A stretch of 64,000 nt of DNA from the NCBI RefSeq assembly GCF_000802385.1, contig NZ_JTDN01000002.1, positions 248,001 through 312,000 of the forward strand, given 5' to 3'. The stretch is from Croceibacterium mercuriale. Lineage in GTDB: Bacteria; Pseudomonadota; Alphaproteobacteria; Sphingomonadales; Sphingomonadaceae. This document shows, piece after piece, positions 52,885 to 61,792 of the stretch. A program made the translations under genes and the position numbers. The notes beneath the pieces are model-generated. The model was not told where the DNA came from, did not search any database, and saw only the letters and a program-made list of their open reading frames with translations. Position 1 is the first letter of the stretch. Each line of letters begins with the position of its first letter.

Positions 52885-53345
52885 CCTGCCCGCGGCAGCA
52901 GGCCGGCATCGGTCAGCGCTGTGATCAGTTGGCCAACAGCCTTGCGCGCCTCGCTGTCCACGACCTCGCCACCCTGCGGCGCACGGACCGTGGCAGCTCC
53001 GCGCCAGCGACCATCGCAGTAACGCAGGTCCGCCCCGCTGGTCCGGTCATGGACGCGCAGGCCATCGCAAGGCGCGGCAAACAGCCAGGTGCCCGCCTGT
53101 CGGCATGCCAGCATGTCCGTCTGCCCCGCCCATGCGGACCCGGGCTCCGCCCCCACGATCCAGCAATCGCCGTCCGCCGCCTCGGCTGGCGGGGACGTCG
53201 CCGTGCCCAGCACCACGGGATGCAGCAGCGCATCCACGAGGGCATGCGCTTCGTTGACGAAGAACTCCTTCTGCACCTGCCCGGGGAAGATCAGCGGCAG
53301 GCCATGGCGTGCACTCGTCGCCGCAAAGTTCAGCAGGTCCGACAT
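52872..53345 (-). CDS. DUF2793 protein, end of the GTA cluster
   Basis: 157 residues. [33 protein letters not shown] and DGDCWIVG...[19 protein letters not shown] match DUF2793, a family found next to GTA tail genes and in alphaproteobacterial prophages; a receptor-binding or tail-fibre role is suspected. It is the last gene of the cluster and its end overlaps queC tail to tail by 13 bases. Confidence 0.85.
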   Translation of the reverse strand: MSDLLNFAATSARHGLPLIFPGQVQKEFFVNEAHALVDALLHPVVLGTATSPPAEAADGDCWIVGAEPGSAWAGQTDMLACRQAGTWLFAAPCDGLRVHDRTSGADLRYCDGRWRGAATVRAPQGGEVVDSEARKAVGQLITALTDAGLLPRAGQAA

Positions 53346-53358
53346 CGGTTTACTCCAG

Positions 53359-55512
53359 TCAAAGAATCATCAGCGGCACCGGGTCGGACAGGACATCCCC
53401 GCCGACCTCGCGCAGCCACAGCGGCTGCCCAGCATATCGCGCACTCAATTCGGCCAGCATGGCCGCAGTCAGCTCGAGCCGGGGCTCTTCGACCAGCCAG
53501 CTGCTCGCCGCTGTCCCGCCCGTTCCGATGCCGATCTGGTAACGCTGTGGCGTGGCAATGCCCGGCATGTCCGGCCACTCCCACGCGCCGCTGACACGCC
53601 GGGTCCAGCTGAACGCCAGGCCTCCATCGACCAGCCTGCGCTTGCGGGCATGCACCGGGGCAAGCGGCCGGACGGAGCCTTGCACATTGGCGAGCCCGGC
53701 CATCACCGGCTCATCATCCAGCAGGCCGATCGCGGCCACCTGCATGTCCGCCCCGGTTGCCATGCGGCTCATGTCCATCGGCACCAGCGTATCGTCCAGC
53801 AGCACGAACCGGCTTCCTGCAGCATGCCCACTACCGGCCGCCCGCTCCGTGCCACCACGGCCGCGCAACAGCCCGCGCAGACGCCAGCGTCCCGCCTCCA
53901 GCCGGCTGGCTGTGACGAACTGCACCACTTCGTCGCCGATCATTGCCCGATTGGCCCCGCCAGCCAGTGCATCGGCGGCCACGCTACCCAGCCAAAGATC
54001 GGCCGGGATCGCCACCTCCAGTTCGGCCCCGCGCTCCAGCAGCACTCCGGGCGAAGGCGGCAGCGGTGTCACCAGCCGTCCCACGGTGCTGCGTGGCCGC
54101 TGTGCATGGCCGGCGAGCACCAGATTGCCGTCCTGCTCCCCGTACAGGGTAGCACCCGCCCAGCCTACGCTCTCGGACGACACCGCAGCATGGATCTGCC
54201 AGGCGGAAACCCCGACGGATGCCGGTGGCAGTTCCAGAGCGGCCAGGATCGTGGACCCTCCGACCAGATCCGGCTGGGGCAAGGCGGAACCGGCATCGGC
54301 CGTTACGCCGTGGGTCAGCATTGTCGGCACCTGGCTCAGCTCCAGCGCCACGCCATGCGCATCCAGTTCCCAGCTTTCCACCAGCCAGTCCCCGGTGCGT
54401 CCTGGCATCCGCACGATGGCGCCGGGCACGATCGCCGGGTCCAGCTCGGCCGAACGCCAGCTTGCACGAACGCTGCGCGCACGCGCACACTGCGCCAGAC
54501 GGCTCGCCAGCAGGCGTGCATTCCCGGCATCCAGCACCCCGGGAAAATCCAGCAGCGCATGGCTGCCGGGCAGCGCCCCGGTGCCGAGTTGCGTGCCGAT
54601 CTGATAGTCGCGAGCACGATCGAAATAGCGGATGCCCGCCGGCATCGCCGCAGTTGCGGTCCGCCGCGCCTGCCCAGTAACGATCAGACCCTCATCCCCC
54701 GCGGCACGGTCGATCACCGCCGCTTCCGGCAGCACCAGCGTTGCGTCCTGACCGTGTGCTGCTATCTCCAGCCGATCGCCAAGCCGGTATGACAGCGGGT
54801 AAAGGGCATCGAACTCCGTCAGCTGCCCGGACAGACCGCCGCCGCCATCGCTCCAGCCCGACAGCCCTTGCAGCGGCCGGATGGCATTTGCGCCGGTCGG
54901 CGCCACCATCTCGGCCAGCGAGACATCGCCCTGGTCAGCAATAACCTCAAAGGTCAGCGCAGGGATGCGATTGCCGAAGGATGCGAGTTGCAGCCCTTCG
55001 AATACGCAATAGGCCAGTCCGCGAAAAGCCGGACATGCCGGGCCGATATCCGCCGCGATCAGCGGATCCGGCTGCTGGTCACCATGCCCGCGATACACGC
55101 GCAGGGCCCCGGCGACCTTCAGGTCGCCGGCCGCGCCGCGCAGCAGGTGCCCGTCCGCCCAGATCCGCCCGAGCCCGACGATCGGCCGACTCGACAGCGC
55201 CACGGCCAGGGACGCGGCATAGCTGTAGCCGGTGGTGGACGGCCGGCCCTTGCCGCCGCCCAATGTTTCGCTCTGTTCGATCAGGTCCGTCGCCCAGATG
55301 ATCGTGCCGGTCGACCTCACCTGCCCGAAATGTCGCGCGATCGGCTGGCCATAGGCGGATGTCGTGGCGGTCAGATCCTGCAGCCGCGATCCCCCATTCG
55401 CTGCCGGCGTCGCCATCGAGTGATCGAGCTGCTGCCCCAGAATCGCGCCGGCCGCGCCGCCCAACGGGCCGCCCACGGCCGTGCCGAGTGCGGTGAGAAC
55501 CAGAGTAGCCAT
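53359..55512 (-). CDS. GTA gp15-like host-specificity/baseplate protein, short form
   Basis: 717 residues. The N-terminus has a glycine-rich hydrophobic segment (GTAVGGPLGGAAGAILGQQLD), then AYGQPIARHFGQVRSTGTIIW and IVGLGRIWADGHLL, typical of TipJ/gp15-type tail proteins; the C-terminal 250 residues contain repeated beta-rich domains (RLRGLLRGRGGTE, FSWTRRVSGAWEWPD). R. capsulatus gp15 is roughly 1300 residues with a TIM-barrel-like domain; nothing like that is visible here. Expected at the baseplate tip, contacting the recipient cell. Confidence 0.85.
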   Translation of the reverse strand: MATLVLTALGTAVGGPLGGAAGAILGQQLDHSMATPAANGGSRLQDLTATTSAYGQPIARHFGQVRSTGTIIWATDLIEQSETLGGGKGRPSTTGYSYAASLAVALSSRPIVGLGRIWADGHLLRGAAGDLKVAGALRVYRGHGDQQPDPLIAADIGPACPAFRGLAYCVFEGLQLASFGNRIPALTFEVIADQGDVSLAEMVAPTGANAIRPLQGLSGWSDGGGGLSGQLTEFDALYPLSYRLGDRLEIAAHGQDATLVLPEAAVIDRAAGDEGLIVTGQARRTATAAMPAGIRYFDRARDYQIGTQLGTGALPGSHALLDFPGVLDAGNARLLASRLAQCARARSVRASWRSAELDPAIVPGAIVRMPGRTGDWLVESWELDAHGVALELSQVPTMLTHGVTADAGSALPQPDLVGGSTILAALELPPASVGVSAWQIHAAVSSESVGWAGATLYGEQDGNLVLAGHAQRPRSTVGRLVTPLPPSPGVLLERGAELEVAIPADLWLGSVAADALAGGANRAMIGDEVVQFVTASRLEAGRWRLRGLLRGRGGTERAAGSGHAAGSRFVLLDDTLVPMDMSRMATGADMQVAAIGLLDDEPVMAGLANVQGSVRPLAPVHARKRRLVDGGLAFSWTRRVSGAWEWPDMPGIATPQRYQIGIGTGGTAASSWLVEEPRLELTAAMLAELSARYAGQPLWLREVGGDVLSDPVPLMIL

Positions 55513-55530
55513 GATGATGAACCTGTCAGG

Positions 55531-55926
55531 TTAAAGGCGCCAGTGACGCACGATCGTCCAGTCCGGCGGAACGGGGCTGCCAACCACCCGGCGCAGCGCG
55601 GCATGGGCATGCACGATCTGCCCGCAAGGCAGCGCGATCGCTGCATGCCATTGCGCAGGCCCCGTACGGAACACCAGCACATCGCCGGCCTCGCTGCGTC
55701 CGTCCACCGCGCGCAGGCCCTGCCCCGTCGCCAGGCGATCAAAGGGCGTCAGTTGCGTGCGGCGCATGGAATAGGGCGGCAGGGGCGGCGCTGTGCGGCC
55801 GGTCACCGCCAGCGCCGCCAGGACCACGCCCACGCAGTCCAGCCCGGTCTGCGGGTCACGACCATTCAGCTTGAAGCGTGCACCGATCAGGTCGGCGGCG
55901 GCGGCGGCAATCCTGTCGCCACTCAC
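55531..55926 (-). CDS. GTA gp14-like NlpC/P60 peptidoglycan hydrolase
   Basis: 131 residues. Papain-like active site: C31 in GLDCVGVVLAAL, H94 in AQWHAAIAL, and a third polar residue, probably H106. Cell-wall peptidase of the tail tip, expected to open the recipient's peptidoglycan during DNA delivery. Overlaps gp13 by 4 bases. Confidence 0.9.
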   Translation of the reverse strand: MSGDRIAAAAADLIGARFKLNGRDPQTGLDCVGVVLAALAVTGRTAPPLPPYSMRRTQLTPFDRLATGQGLRAVDGRSEAGDVLVFRTGPAQWHAAIALPCGQIVHAHAALRRVVGSPVPPDWTIVRHWRL

Positions 55927-56744
55927 CGCATCATCCCTGCATGGCGGGTAACCAGATCGTTGCCGGGGAGGAACGGCTCGCCGCGGAAGTTCACCGCATT
56001 GGCGAAGCGTGCGTGGCAGGCGGCGATCGTCCGGTCGCAGCCTTCGCGCAGGATCACCCCGGTCCCCGGCGGCGCCTCAGCCATGGCAGGCTGGTCCACC
56101 AGCACCGCGCCATCCTCCACGCCGACGACCGGCATGATCTCGCCTGCATGCGGCCCGTCGACCCAGCGCAGCCAGCCGCCGGCAAGCCGGTCCGCATCCG
56201 CCTCGCCGGCCAGCACGATCCGGCCCGCTTCCGCATCGCACGTCACGATGCGGGCTTCGTGGGTGAACCGTGCAGGCGACAGGTTGCAGCCCGGTCCGCA
56301 GAACTCCGCGCGGCAGGTCGGGCTGGTCCTCGGTACCAGGTCGACATCCAGCAGCGCCTTGGCGCCCTGCAACTCCACCTGGAACGTACCACCGGCCTGC
56401 ACCGCCTCGCCCAGGCAGCCGCGGAACAGCACTTCCCGCTCCAGCGTTTCCCAATCCACCAGCCCGATGACGAAGGATGCGCCATCGAACCGGCCCGCCG
56501 CCAGCGCATCTCCGCACAGGCCGGACGCGCACAGCGCCCCGGCCACCTCGGCGCTGTCGGGTGACAGGTCGCGTGTGCGGCGGATCGCGCTCGGCACCAT
56601 GCCGGGGCTCGCCTGATGCCGCACTCCGTCGAAGCACAGGTCGCGATCATGGTTGGTCAGACCCACCGTCACGCCATCGCGCCGCTCGATGCGCCAGAAC
56701 GTGGCCACGCCCTCCAGCTCGGTGGCAAAGAACCTGCGCATCAT
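55923..56744 (-). CDS. GTA gp13-like baseplate hub protein (DUF2163/phage_BR0599)
   Basis: 273 residues. DUF2163 N-terminal part (ATFWRIERRDGVTVGLTNHDRDL) and phage_BR0599 C-terminal part (GCDRTIAACHARFANAVNFRGEPFLPG). Cysteines C144, C149, C153, C236 and C243 supply the ligands for the Fe-S cluster reported in the R. capsulatus GTA hub. Overlaps gp14 and gp12 by 4 bases each. Confidence 0.9.
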   Translation of the reverse strand: MMRRFFATELEGVATFWRIERRDGVTVGLTNHDRDLCFDGVRHQASPGMVPSAIRRTRDLSPDSAEVAGALCASGLCGDALAAGRFDGASFVIGLVDWETLEREVLFRGCLGEAVQAGGTFQVELQGAKALLDVDLVPRTSPTCRAEFCGPGCNLSPARFTHEARIVTCDAEAGRIVLAGEADADRLAGGWLRWVDGPHAGEIMPVVGVEDGAVLVDQPAMAEAPPGTGVILREGCDRTIAACHARFANAVNFRGEPFLPGNDLVTRHAGMMR

Positions 56745-59068
56745 GTCGCCTCCCGCACTTCGACCAGCGGCACCGATGGCGCCTCGCCAGCGGCGAAGGC
56801 CGCACCCACGATGTCCAGCCGGTCGCTGGCAAAGCGCACCGGCACGTCGAACAGGAAGCCGGCCCGCACCTCGGCACCCGCCGGTGGCGCCGTTTGCAGC
56901 ACCAGCCAGCCGCCCGGCTCCAGCCGCCAGCCATCGACCGCCACGCCGCCCACGCTGACGGCCACGCTGCCGGTCACCGGCCGAGTGATCACCCTTTGCT
57001 GCGCCTCCGGCCCGGCATAGCTCTTCACCAGTCGGAACCGTGCCGTCTTGCCGTCACCCATGCCGATCGGCTGGTCGAATGGCGTCGGCACGCCGGTCAT
57101 GCCGTTGGTGCTGTGATCGAAGGGATCGCGCAGCCGGAAGCCACGCGCCGCTCCACGCCGTGCCCGGAAGAAGGCGATCAGCGTGCCCAGCTCCGCGTCG
57201 GAGCGGATACCGGAGCCGACATCGAAATGCAGCCGTGCGTCCTGCCAGTGGCTCGCCCGCCGTTCATGGCCCGATGCCGTCAGCGACACGGAGGTGGAGA
57301 ACTCCGCGCTGACCCCCGCATCCTGGCCCAGCGGCAGCGGGTATGGCAGATCGTCGAAAGCCTGCATGTCGTCCTCCTCCGCAGGCCGCAGCCGCGTGTA
57401 ACCGTCCCGAGTGATCTGCGGCACGGCCCAGACGAACCGCCGCGGCACGCCGCGCAGCCGCGCCTCGTCCACGCCCTGGTCGATCTGCGGCCATTGCACC
57501 GCCGCATCCTCGGCCCGCAACACGAAGCCGGCCAGATAGTCCTGTGCCGCCAGCGGGTAGGCCAGCCGTTCGGCCACCGCGTCGTAGGCGACCAGCCGAT
57601 CGGCCTCGTGCCCGTCGGTCAGCCAGTCGTAATCTTCCAGCTGCAGCCGGTCGAAGGCCGGCCAGGCCCAGCCGACCGGACAGTTCGCCCGCCGCAGTTC
57701 CGGCTGTGCGTCGGCCAGGATCGTCGGGGTGAACAGCAGCAGCATCACCTCCGCCGCACCGCCAGCGGCATCCCGCACCGCATCGCGCAGGGCCAGGGTC
57801 GATGCCGCCAGTGTCTCGCCGGCACGGTCCAGCACCGCCACCTGCTCCGCCGTCAGCGGCTTGCGCAGATCGGTGATCGCCGGCGCCGCATCGCTGAAGG
57901 CGGCGCGGGCGGCGGCATCGTACAGCGCCACGCGCCCGTCCGGCAGCGCCCACCACCATGGCTCGCCGATCTGGAACGATACCGGCAGGTCGGCCGCCCT
58001 CATCACCGCGACCACGCGCCGCGCCGCCGCCCGGAGCCACGCCATGGCTGAGCCGTTCGCCGGGGACAGCAGCGCCGAAGGCGGGCTCCACCCGGTCAGC
58101 CCCGGCGCGCCGTCAGCGAACCGCTGCTGCCAGTCCGGCGGGCAATGCGCCGCCAGCACTTCATAGGACAGGGAAGCGATCGGCGCGAAGTCTATCGCCT
58201 TGCACCGCGCGAAGAAATCGCGATGCCATGCCTCGGCGCAGGCGCTCAGCGCCCCGTCACCCGCCACCAGCAGCGCGCCGCCCGCATCCGGCACGAGCCG
58301 GAAGAAGTGGCTCATGCCCATGTAGTGGACCAGCGGCCCACGATAGCCGAGCGCCCGCACCCCGCGCAGCAATCGCGCCGGCGTCAGGTTGTAGCAATCG
58401 TCATAGGCACTGCACGCATGCTCGCCATGCGGCGGCAGCATGACATCGCCGATCTGCACCAGCGGCCGGTCGCCGGTGCAGCTGATCCCGCTCAGCTCCA
58501 CCCAGCCCTCCGCCCGTTCCGGCAGCAGGCCCGTATCTGCCGGGTCATAGCCTGGCGGCACCAGCGTGATGAACATCCGCTCGATTGCCTGCGGATGGAT
58601 CGCCGGCGCATCCGCCTCCGGCGCCCACCCGTCGCGCAGTGCCGAGAAAGGCAGCGTCACGACCGCATCGTCGGGCGCCCCCTCCGCATGGTTCCACAGC
58701 CGCACATGCCAGGTGACCTCCGCCCCATCCGCATCGCGTCCTTCGATCACCAGGGTCGGCCCGTGCACCGCATCCAGCGGCAACACACCCGCACTGCGCC
58801 AGCGGAAGCTGAGCGTGGTGCGCGCATAATCCCTGTCGGTGGCATAGCCGGTCAGCGGATGGTCGTACCGGTCCGTGCTGTCCCAGATCAGCCCGATCAA
58901 CGCGTCGCGATGATGGAACTCGGTCGTCACGCGCAAAGCATCGGGTGCTGTCGTGACGATGCTCGCCATCACCGGACGCGGGAAATCCACCGTCCAGAAC
59001 CGGGGATCGAACCGCTGCACCCAGTCGGTGCGCTGCCCGTTGCGCTGCTCAGCCAGCCAGAATGCCAT
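56741..59068 (-). CDS. GTA gp12-like distal tail protein (DUF2460) with a large N-terminal extension
   Basis: 775 residues. The last 210 (from about YPLPLGQDAGVSAEFSTSV through GAARGFRLRDPFDHS) are DUF2460, the whole of gp12 in R. capsulatus. In front are about 560 extra residues: a beta-rich segment (about 1-165) and a Trp-rich region of alternating strands and helices (for example YRGPLVHYMGMSHFF and IGEPWWWALPDGRV) that looks like a TIM-barrel-type fold. Start and frame are clean, so it is a true fusion in one ORF. Confidence 0.85.
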   Translation of the reverse strand: MAFWLAEQRNGQRTDWVQRFDPRFWTVDFPRPVMASIVTTAPDALRVTTEFHHRDALIGLIWDSTDRYDHPLTGYATDRDYARTTLSFRWRSAGVLPLDAVHGPTLVIEGRDADGAEVTWHVRLWNHAEGAPDDAVVTLPFSALRDGWAPEADAPAIHPQAIERMFITLVPPGYDPADTGLLPERAEGWVELSGISCTGDRPLVQIGDVMLPPHGEHACSAYDDCYNLTPARLLRGVRALGYRGPLVHYMGMSHFFRLVPDAGGALLVAGDGALSACAEAWHRDFFARCKAIDFAPIASLSYEVLAAHCPPDWQQRFADGAPGLTGWSPPSALLSPANGSAMAWLRAAARRVVAVMRAADLPVSFQIGEPWWWALPDGRVALYDAAARAAFSDAAPAITDLRKPLTAEQVAVLDRAGETLAASTLALRDAVRDAAGGAAEVMLLLFTPTILADAQPELRRANCPVGWAWPAFDRLQLEDYDWLTDGHEADRLVAYDAVAERLAYPLAAQDYLAGFVLRAEDAAVQWPQIDQGVDEARLRGVPRRFVWAVPQITRDGYTRLRPAEEDDMQAFDDLPYPLPLGQDAGVSAEFSTSVSLTASGHERRASHWQDARLHFDVGSGIRSDAELGTLIAFFRARRGAARGFRLRDPFDHSTNGMTGVPTPFDQPIGMGDGKTARFRLVKSYAGPEAQQRVITRPVTGSVAVSVGGVAVDGWRLEPGGWLVLQTAPPAGAEVRAGFLFDVPVRFASDRLDIVGAAFAAGEAPSVPLVEVREAT

Positions 59069-59086
59069 GGTGAAACGTCCTTCGTG

Positions 59087-59677
59087 TCAGATATCGCGCA
59101 AGGACCGCCGGATCGAACTGGCGACCTGCCGCGAAGACCGGCGCAACGCGGCCGGGGCATCGCCGCCGCCATGCGGCTGCTGCAACTGGATGGAGACGCG
59201 CACTTCGCGCGGGGCCGTGGCGGCCGGCTCGATCCGGCCGGCGGCGGTCGGCACGAACACCTCCGGCCCTCTCTCCCCCACCCAGTAGGGGCGCCCCGGC
59301 GCGACCGGTCCGCCGGTGGCGCGCCCCGGCAGGCCGAGCAGCGCCCCGGCGACGCCCGCCAGCAGGCCAGTCATGCCGCCCTGGCCGCTGCCACCACCGG
59401 AGACGCCGCCCAGTGCCGCGCCGATGCCGCGCTGCATCGCGCCGGCGGCGATCTCGTCAATCGCGCCCAGGGCCACGCGCTTCAGCTCGTCGAAGCCCAG
59501 GCTGCCGCGGCGGATCGCGCCCAGCAATCCGCGCTCCAGCCGCGCACCGGCCTCCTCGCCCGCCACGCCCAGCGCGCTGTCCAGCGTGCCACGCAGGCTG
59601 TCCAGGTCGGCCCGCAGGCCGCTGGTATTGGCACGCACGTCGATCATCAGCGTCTCGATCTCATCATCCATGACCAT
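59087..59677 (-). CDS. GTA gp11-like tail tape measure protein
   Basis: 196 residues. An N-terminal helical region (IETLMIDVRANTSGLRADLDSLRGTLDSALG), a Gly-rich hydrophobic middle (GGMTGLLAGVAGALLGLPGRATGGP), then the ARGGPV..G.PYWVGERGPEVFVP-type C-terminus found in many short tape measures. Tail length scales with this protein; 196 residues predicts a short tail, as in known GTAs. Overlaps gp10.1 by 14 bases; a second ATG at 59671 is an alternative start. Confidence 0.88.
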   Translation of the reverse strand: MVMDDEIETLMIDVRANTSGLRADLDSLRGTLDSALGVAGEEAGARLERGLLGAIRRGSLGFDELKRVALGAIDEIAAGAMQRGIGAALGGVSGGGSGQGGMTGLLAGVAGALLGLPGRATGGPVAPGRPYWVGERGPEVFVPTAAGRIEPAATAPREVRVSIQLQQPHGGGDAPAALRRSSRQVASSIRRSLRDI

Positions 59678-59870
59678 CGCGCTCCATCAGGCGGTTCAGT
59701 TCGGCGCGGCTCAGGCCATCGCCCGTGCCGGCCAGCTCAGGCGGGTGCAGGATGGCGGCCACTTCCGCCGGGGTGGCGGACCAGAAATCATCCGGCCGCC
59801 ACCCCACCATCGCCGGGATCACCCCGGCCAGTCGCGCGGCCCGATCCATGAAGCAGGGGCACTCAGCCAC
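59664..59870 (-). CDS. GTA gp10.1-like tail assembly chaperone
   Basis: 68 residues from a GTG at 59870 inside the end of gp10. FMDRAARLAGVIPAMVGWRPDDFWSATPAEVAAIL is the TIGR02216/DUF2376 pattern of the small phage tail assembly chaperone. Overlaps both neighbours, as expected for chaperones translated with the tape measure. Confidence 0.82.
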   Translation of the reverse strand: MAECPCFMDRAARLAGVIPAMVGWRPDDFWSATPAEVAAILHPPELAGTGDGLSRAELNRLMERDGHG

Positions 59871-60180
59871 CCTGCAGGATCTGCCGCAGCAACATGCCCA
59901 GGGGCCTGGCGCATCCCGCCAGCCCCTGCGCCACGACTGCCTGGCCGACCGCCTCCCGCGAAATCGTCGGTCGATCGGCCAGGCAATGCCAGAACAATGC
60001 CACCATCTCCTCAAGGCGCAGCGCGCCCGCGCCCGCCCGCTCGACCAGCGCGAACAGCGAACCGAGCTCCTCTTCGGCCGCGACCAGCGCGGCAAAGCTC
60101 GGGCGCAGCAGCCGTGCCTCGCCGGCGATCACCAGCGAGGCTTCGCCACGTACGGGGTTGGAGAAGGAGGCGGCAGTCAC
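59863..60180 (-). CDS. GTA gp10-like tail assembly protein
   Basis: 105 residues from the GTG at 60180, which overlaps the gp9 stop (GTGA). NPVRGEASLVIAGEARLLRPSFAALVAAEEELGSLFALVERA is the GTA_gp10 family core. A tail assembly chaperone-like protein between the tail tube and tape measure genes. Confidence 0.85.
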   Translation of the reverse strand: MTAASFSNPVRGEASLVIAGEARLLRPSFAALVAAEEELGSLFALVERAGAGALRLEEMVALFWHCLADRPTISREAVGQAVVAQGLAGCARPLGMLLRQILQGG

Positions 60181-60584
60181 GCGGGCACCACCGCGCCACT
60201 GCTTTCCAGCTGCAGCGTGTAGTTGCGCTCGCCATTGAAATCGCCGGCATAGTCCAGCCGCTGCACCAGGAACTGGCCACGCAGCTTCTCGCCGTCCTCG
60301 AACGACAGCTCGTAAGGCGCAACCGTGCCGGCCAGCGCATGGGCACGGATCGCGCCTTCCGCCTCGCTGCCCAGGAAGATGCCTGCCGCGCTGACGGAGA
60401 CGTGACGCGATCCGGCGCCGGACAGCAGGTCGCGCCACCCGCCCGACTGCTTGTGCGTCACCACCACGGCGTCGCCGCTGATGGACAGCTGCGTGGTGCG
60501 CAGGCCCGCCACCGTGCGATACTCGCTTGCGTCGCCATCCGCGCCGATCTTCAGCAGGAAGGCGGAACCCTTCTGTGCACTCAT
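60177..60584 (-). CDS. GTA gp9-like major tail protein
   Basis: 135 residues from the ATG at 60584. GSAFLLKIGADGDASEYRTVAGLRTTQLSISGDAVVVTHKQSGGWRDLLSGAG is the TP901-1-type major tail tube pattern. It would stack as rings to form the tail tube. Overlaps gp10 by 4 bases. Confidence 0.92.
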   Translation of the reverse strand: MSAQKGSAFLLKIGADGDASEYRTVAGLRTTQLSISGDAVVVTHKQSGGWRDLLSGAGSRHVSVSAAGIFLGSEAEGAIRAHALAGTVAPYELSFEDGEKLRGQFLVQRLDYAGDFNGERNYTLQLESSGAVVPA

Positions 60585-60610
60585 GGTCAAACTCCTCGGA
60601 AAAGATGCGG

Positions 60611-61003
60611 TCAGGCAGTGGCCAGGATGCGGAACCGGTACTCCAGCAGCACCGCCCGGCCGTGCCGCGCCCGCTGCGCGGCCCGCGCCCGCAGGAAGGC
60701 GATGCCGGCCACGTGGAAGCCGGGCTGGCGACGCGGCAGGCCTTCGACGCAGGCCTCGATCGCGGCGACGATCGCCGCAGCTTCCGCCGGGTCGTCGCCG
60801 CGGGTCAGGTATTCCAGCGTCAGCCGTACCTCGCGGCCACGTTCGGTCTTGGTGCTCCAGTCGGTGCTGGCGCTCGCCGTCACGCCGATCCACGGCACGC
60901 TGGCCTGCACCGGGTGCTCCTCGGCCACGATGTTCACGGCGGGGGCCAGCACCGCATCCGCGCGCAGCCAGTCGATCAGCGCGATGCGCAACAGGCTTTC
61001 CAT
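60611..61003 (-). CDS. GTA gp8-like tail terminator/head-closure protein (DUF3168)
   Basis: 130 residues. Starts with LLRIALIDWLRADAVLAPAVN and contains VPWIGVTASASTDWSTKTERGREVRLTLEYLTRG, the DUF3168 pattern. In GTA this protein caps the tail tube at the head junction. Confidence 0.88.
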   Translation of the reverse strand: MESLLRIALIDWLRADAVLAPAVNIVAEEHPVQASVPWIGVTASASTDWSTKTERGREVRLTLEYLTRGDDPAEAAAIVAAIEACVEGLPRRQPGFHVAGIAFLRARAAQRARHGRAVLLEYRFRILATA

Positions 61004-61015
61004 CCGGCTCTCCTG

Positions 61016-61168
61016 TCAGTTGTGATCTGCGGTCAGAGGCCGCAGCGATCTTGGCTCCAGCGGTGCGGACCGGCTGTGCCGGTCGCGCACCAGGCTTTCG
61101 GCCCGGGCCAGCGCGATCCGCTCCGCCTTGGTCGCCAGTCGTTCCAGGGCGGCTTCCGCGCCGCTCAT
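61016..61168 (-). CDS. 50-residue ORF in the gp7 position
   Basis: Starts with ATGA overlapping the gp6 stop and ends 13 bases before gp8. GAEAALERLATKAERIALARAESLVRDRHSRSAPLEPRSL is helical and basic. R. capsulatus has gp7, a head-tail joining protein of about twice this length, in this slot; no other candidate is present, so it may be a much shortened gp7 or a different small protein. Confidence 0.6.
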   Translation of the reverse strand: MSGAEAALERLATKAERIALARAESLVRDRHSRSAPLEPRSLRPLTADHN

Positions 61169-61713
61169 GCCAGCCGCATCCGGCGCCAGGGCTGCCACAG
61201 CGCCACCACGCAGGCGGGCGGCGCAGTACGCGCGGTTATCGTTCCGCGCTGTTCGTACTGGTCGGCCGCCAGTCGCACGATGCCATGGCGCAACGTTGCC
61301 GGCAGGCTGGCCCACTCAGCGGCCAGGCCGGCGGTGAACGCCACCCGCAGCGCACCGTTGCCGGTCCGCTCCGGAACACGCACGCGCCCGCCGCCATCCG
61401 CCAGCAGGTCGACGGCGTATTCGGCGGCAGGCAGATCGCGCCAGGCGCCTGCCGGATCGCGCCGGGCGAGGCTGCGGATCGCCTGCACCGGGCGGGTGCG
61501 CAACACCTGCCAAGTCGGCGCCGGTGCCAGCACTTCGGTGCATTCGGCCACCAGTGGCATCAGCCCGGTAAAGGCCTCGCACATGTCCAGCGCCGCCTGC
61601 AGCAGCGTGAGCAGACCGGGGTCGTCGCGCGTGGTGGTGATCGCGAGCCAGGATTTGAGCTCGCTGAGAGCCGCGCCCGCCATGTCGGCCGGCGTGACGA
61701 TTGCCCGCTGCAT
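61165..61713 (-). CDS. GTA gp6-like head-tail connector
   Basis: 182 residues from the ATG at 61713, which has GGAG upstream (an ATG 12 bases earlier lacks one). ALSELKSWLAITTTRDDPGLLTLLQAALDMCEAFTG is the gp6/HK97 connector-type helical start. Joins the portal to the tail. Confidence 0.88.
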   Translation of the reverse strand: MQRAIVTPADMAGAALSELKSWLAITTTRDDPGLLTLLQAALDMCEAFTGLMPLVAECTEVLAPAPTWQVLRTRPVQAIRSLARRDPAGAWRDLPAAEYAVDLLADGGGRVRVPERTGNGALRVAFTAGLAAEWASLPATLRHGIVRLAADQYEQRGTITARTAPPACVVALWQPWRRMRLA

Positions 61714-61742
61714 GGCGGTCTCCATGTCTATAGGAATGGGGA

Positions 61743-61785
61743 CCGGCCGGATGCGCGCGGGTTGCCCCTGCACGCGTCCGGCCGG
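61743..61785 (-). promoter_or_regulatory. Long GC hairpin just after the capsid stop codon
   Basis: CCGGCCGGA (61743-61751) pairs perfectly with TCCGGCCGG (61777-61785); the inner sequences extend it with G-C and one G-U pair and one mismatch. On the - strand it starts 7 bases after the capsid stop. No T-run follows. It could protect the 3' end of capsid mRNA or slow read-through into gp6. Confidence 0.5.
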
Positions 61786-61792
61786 CAGCGGC

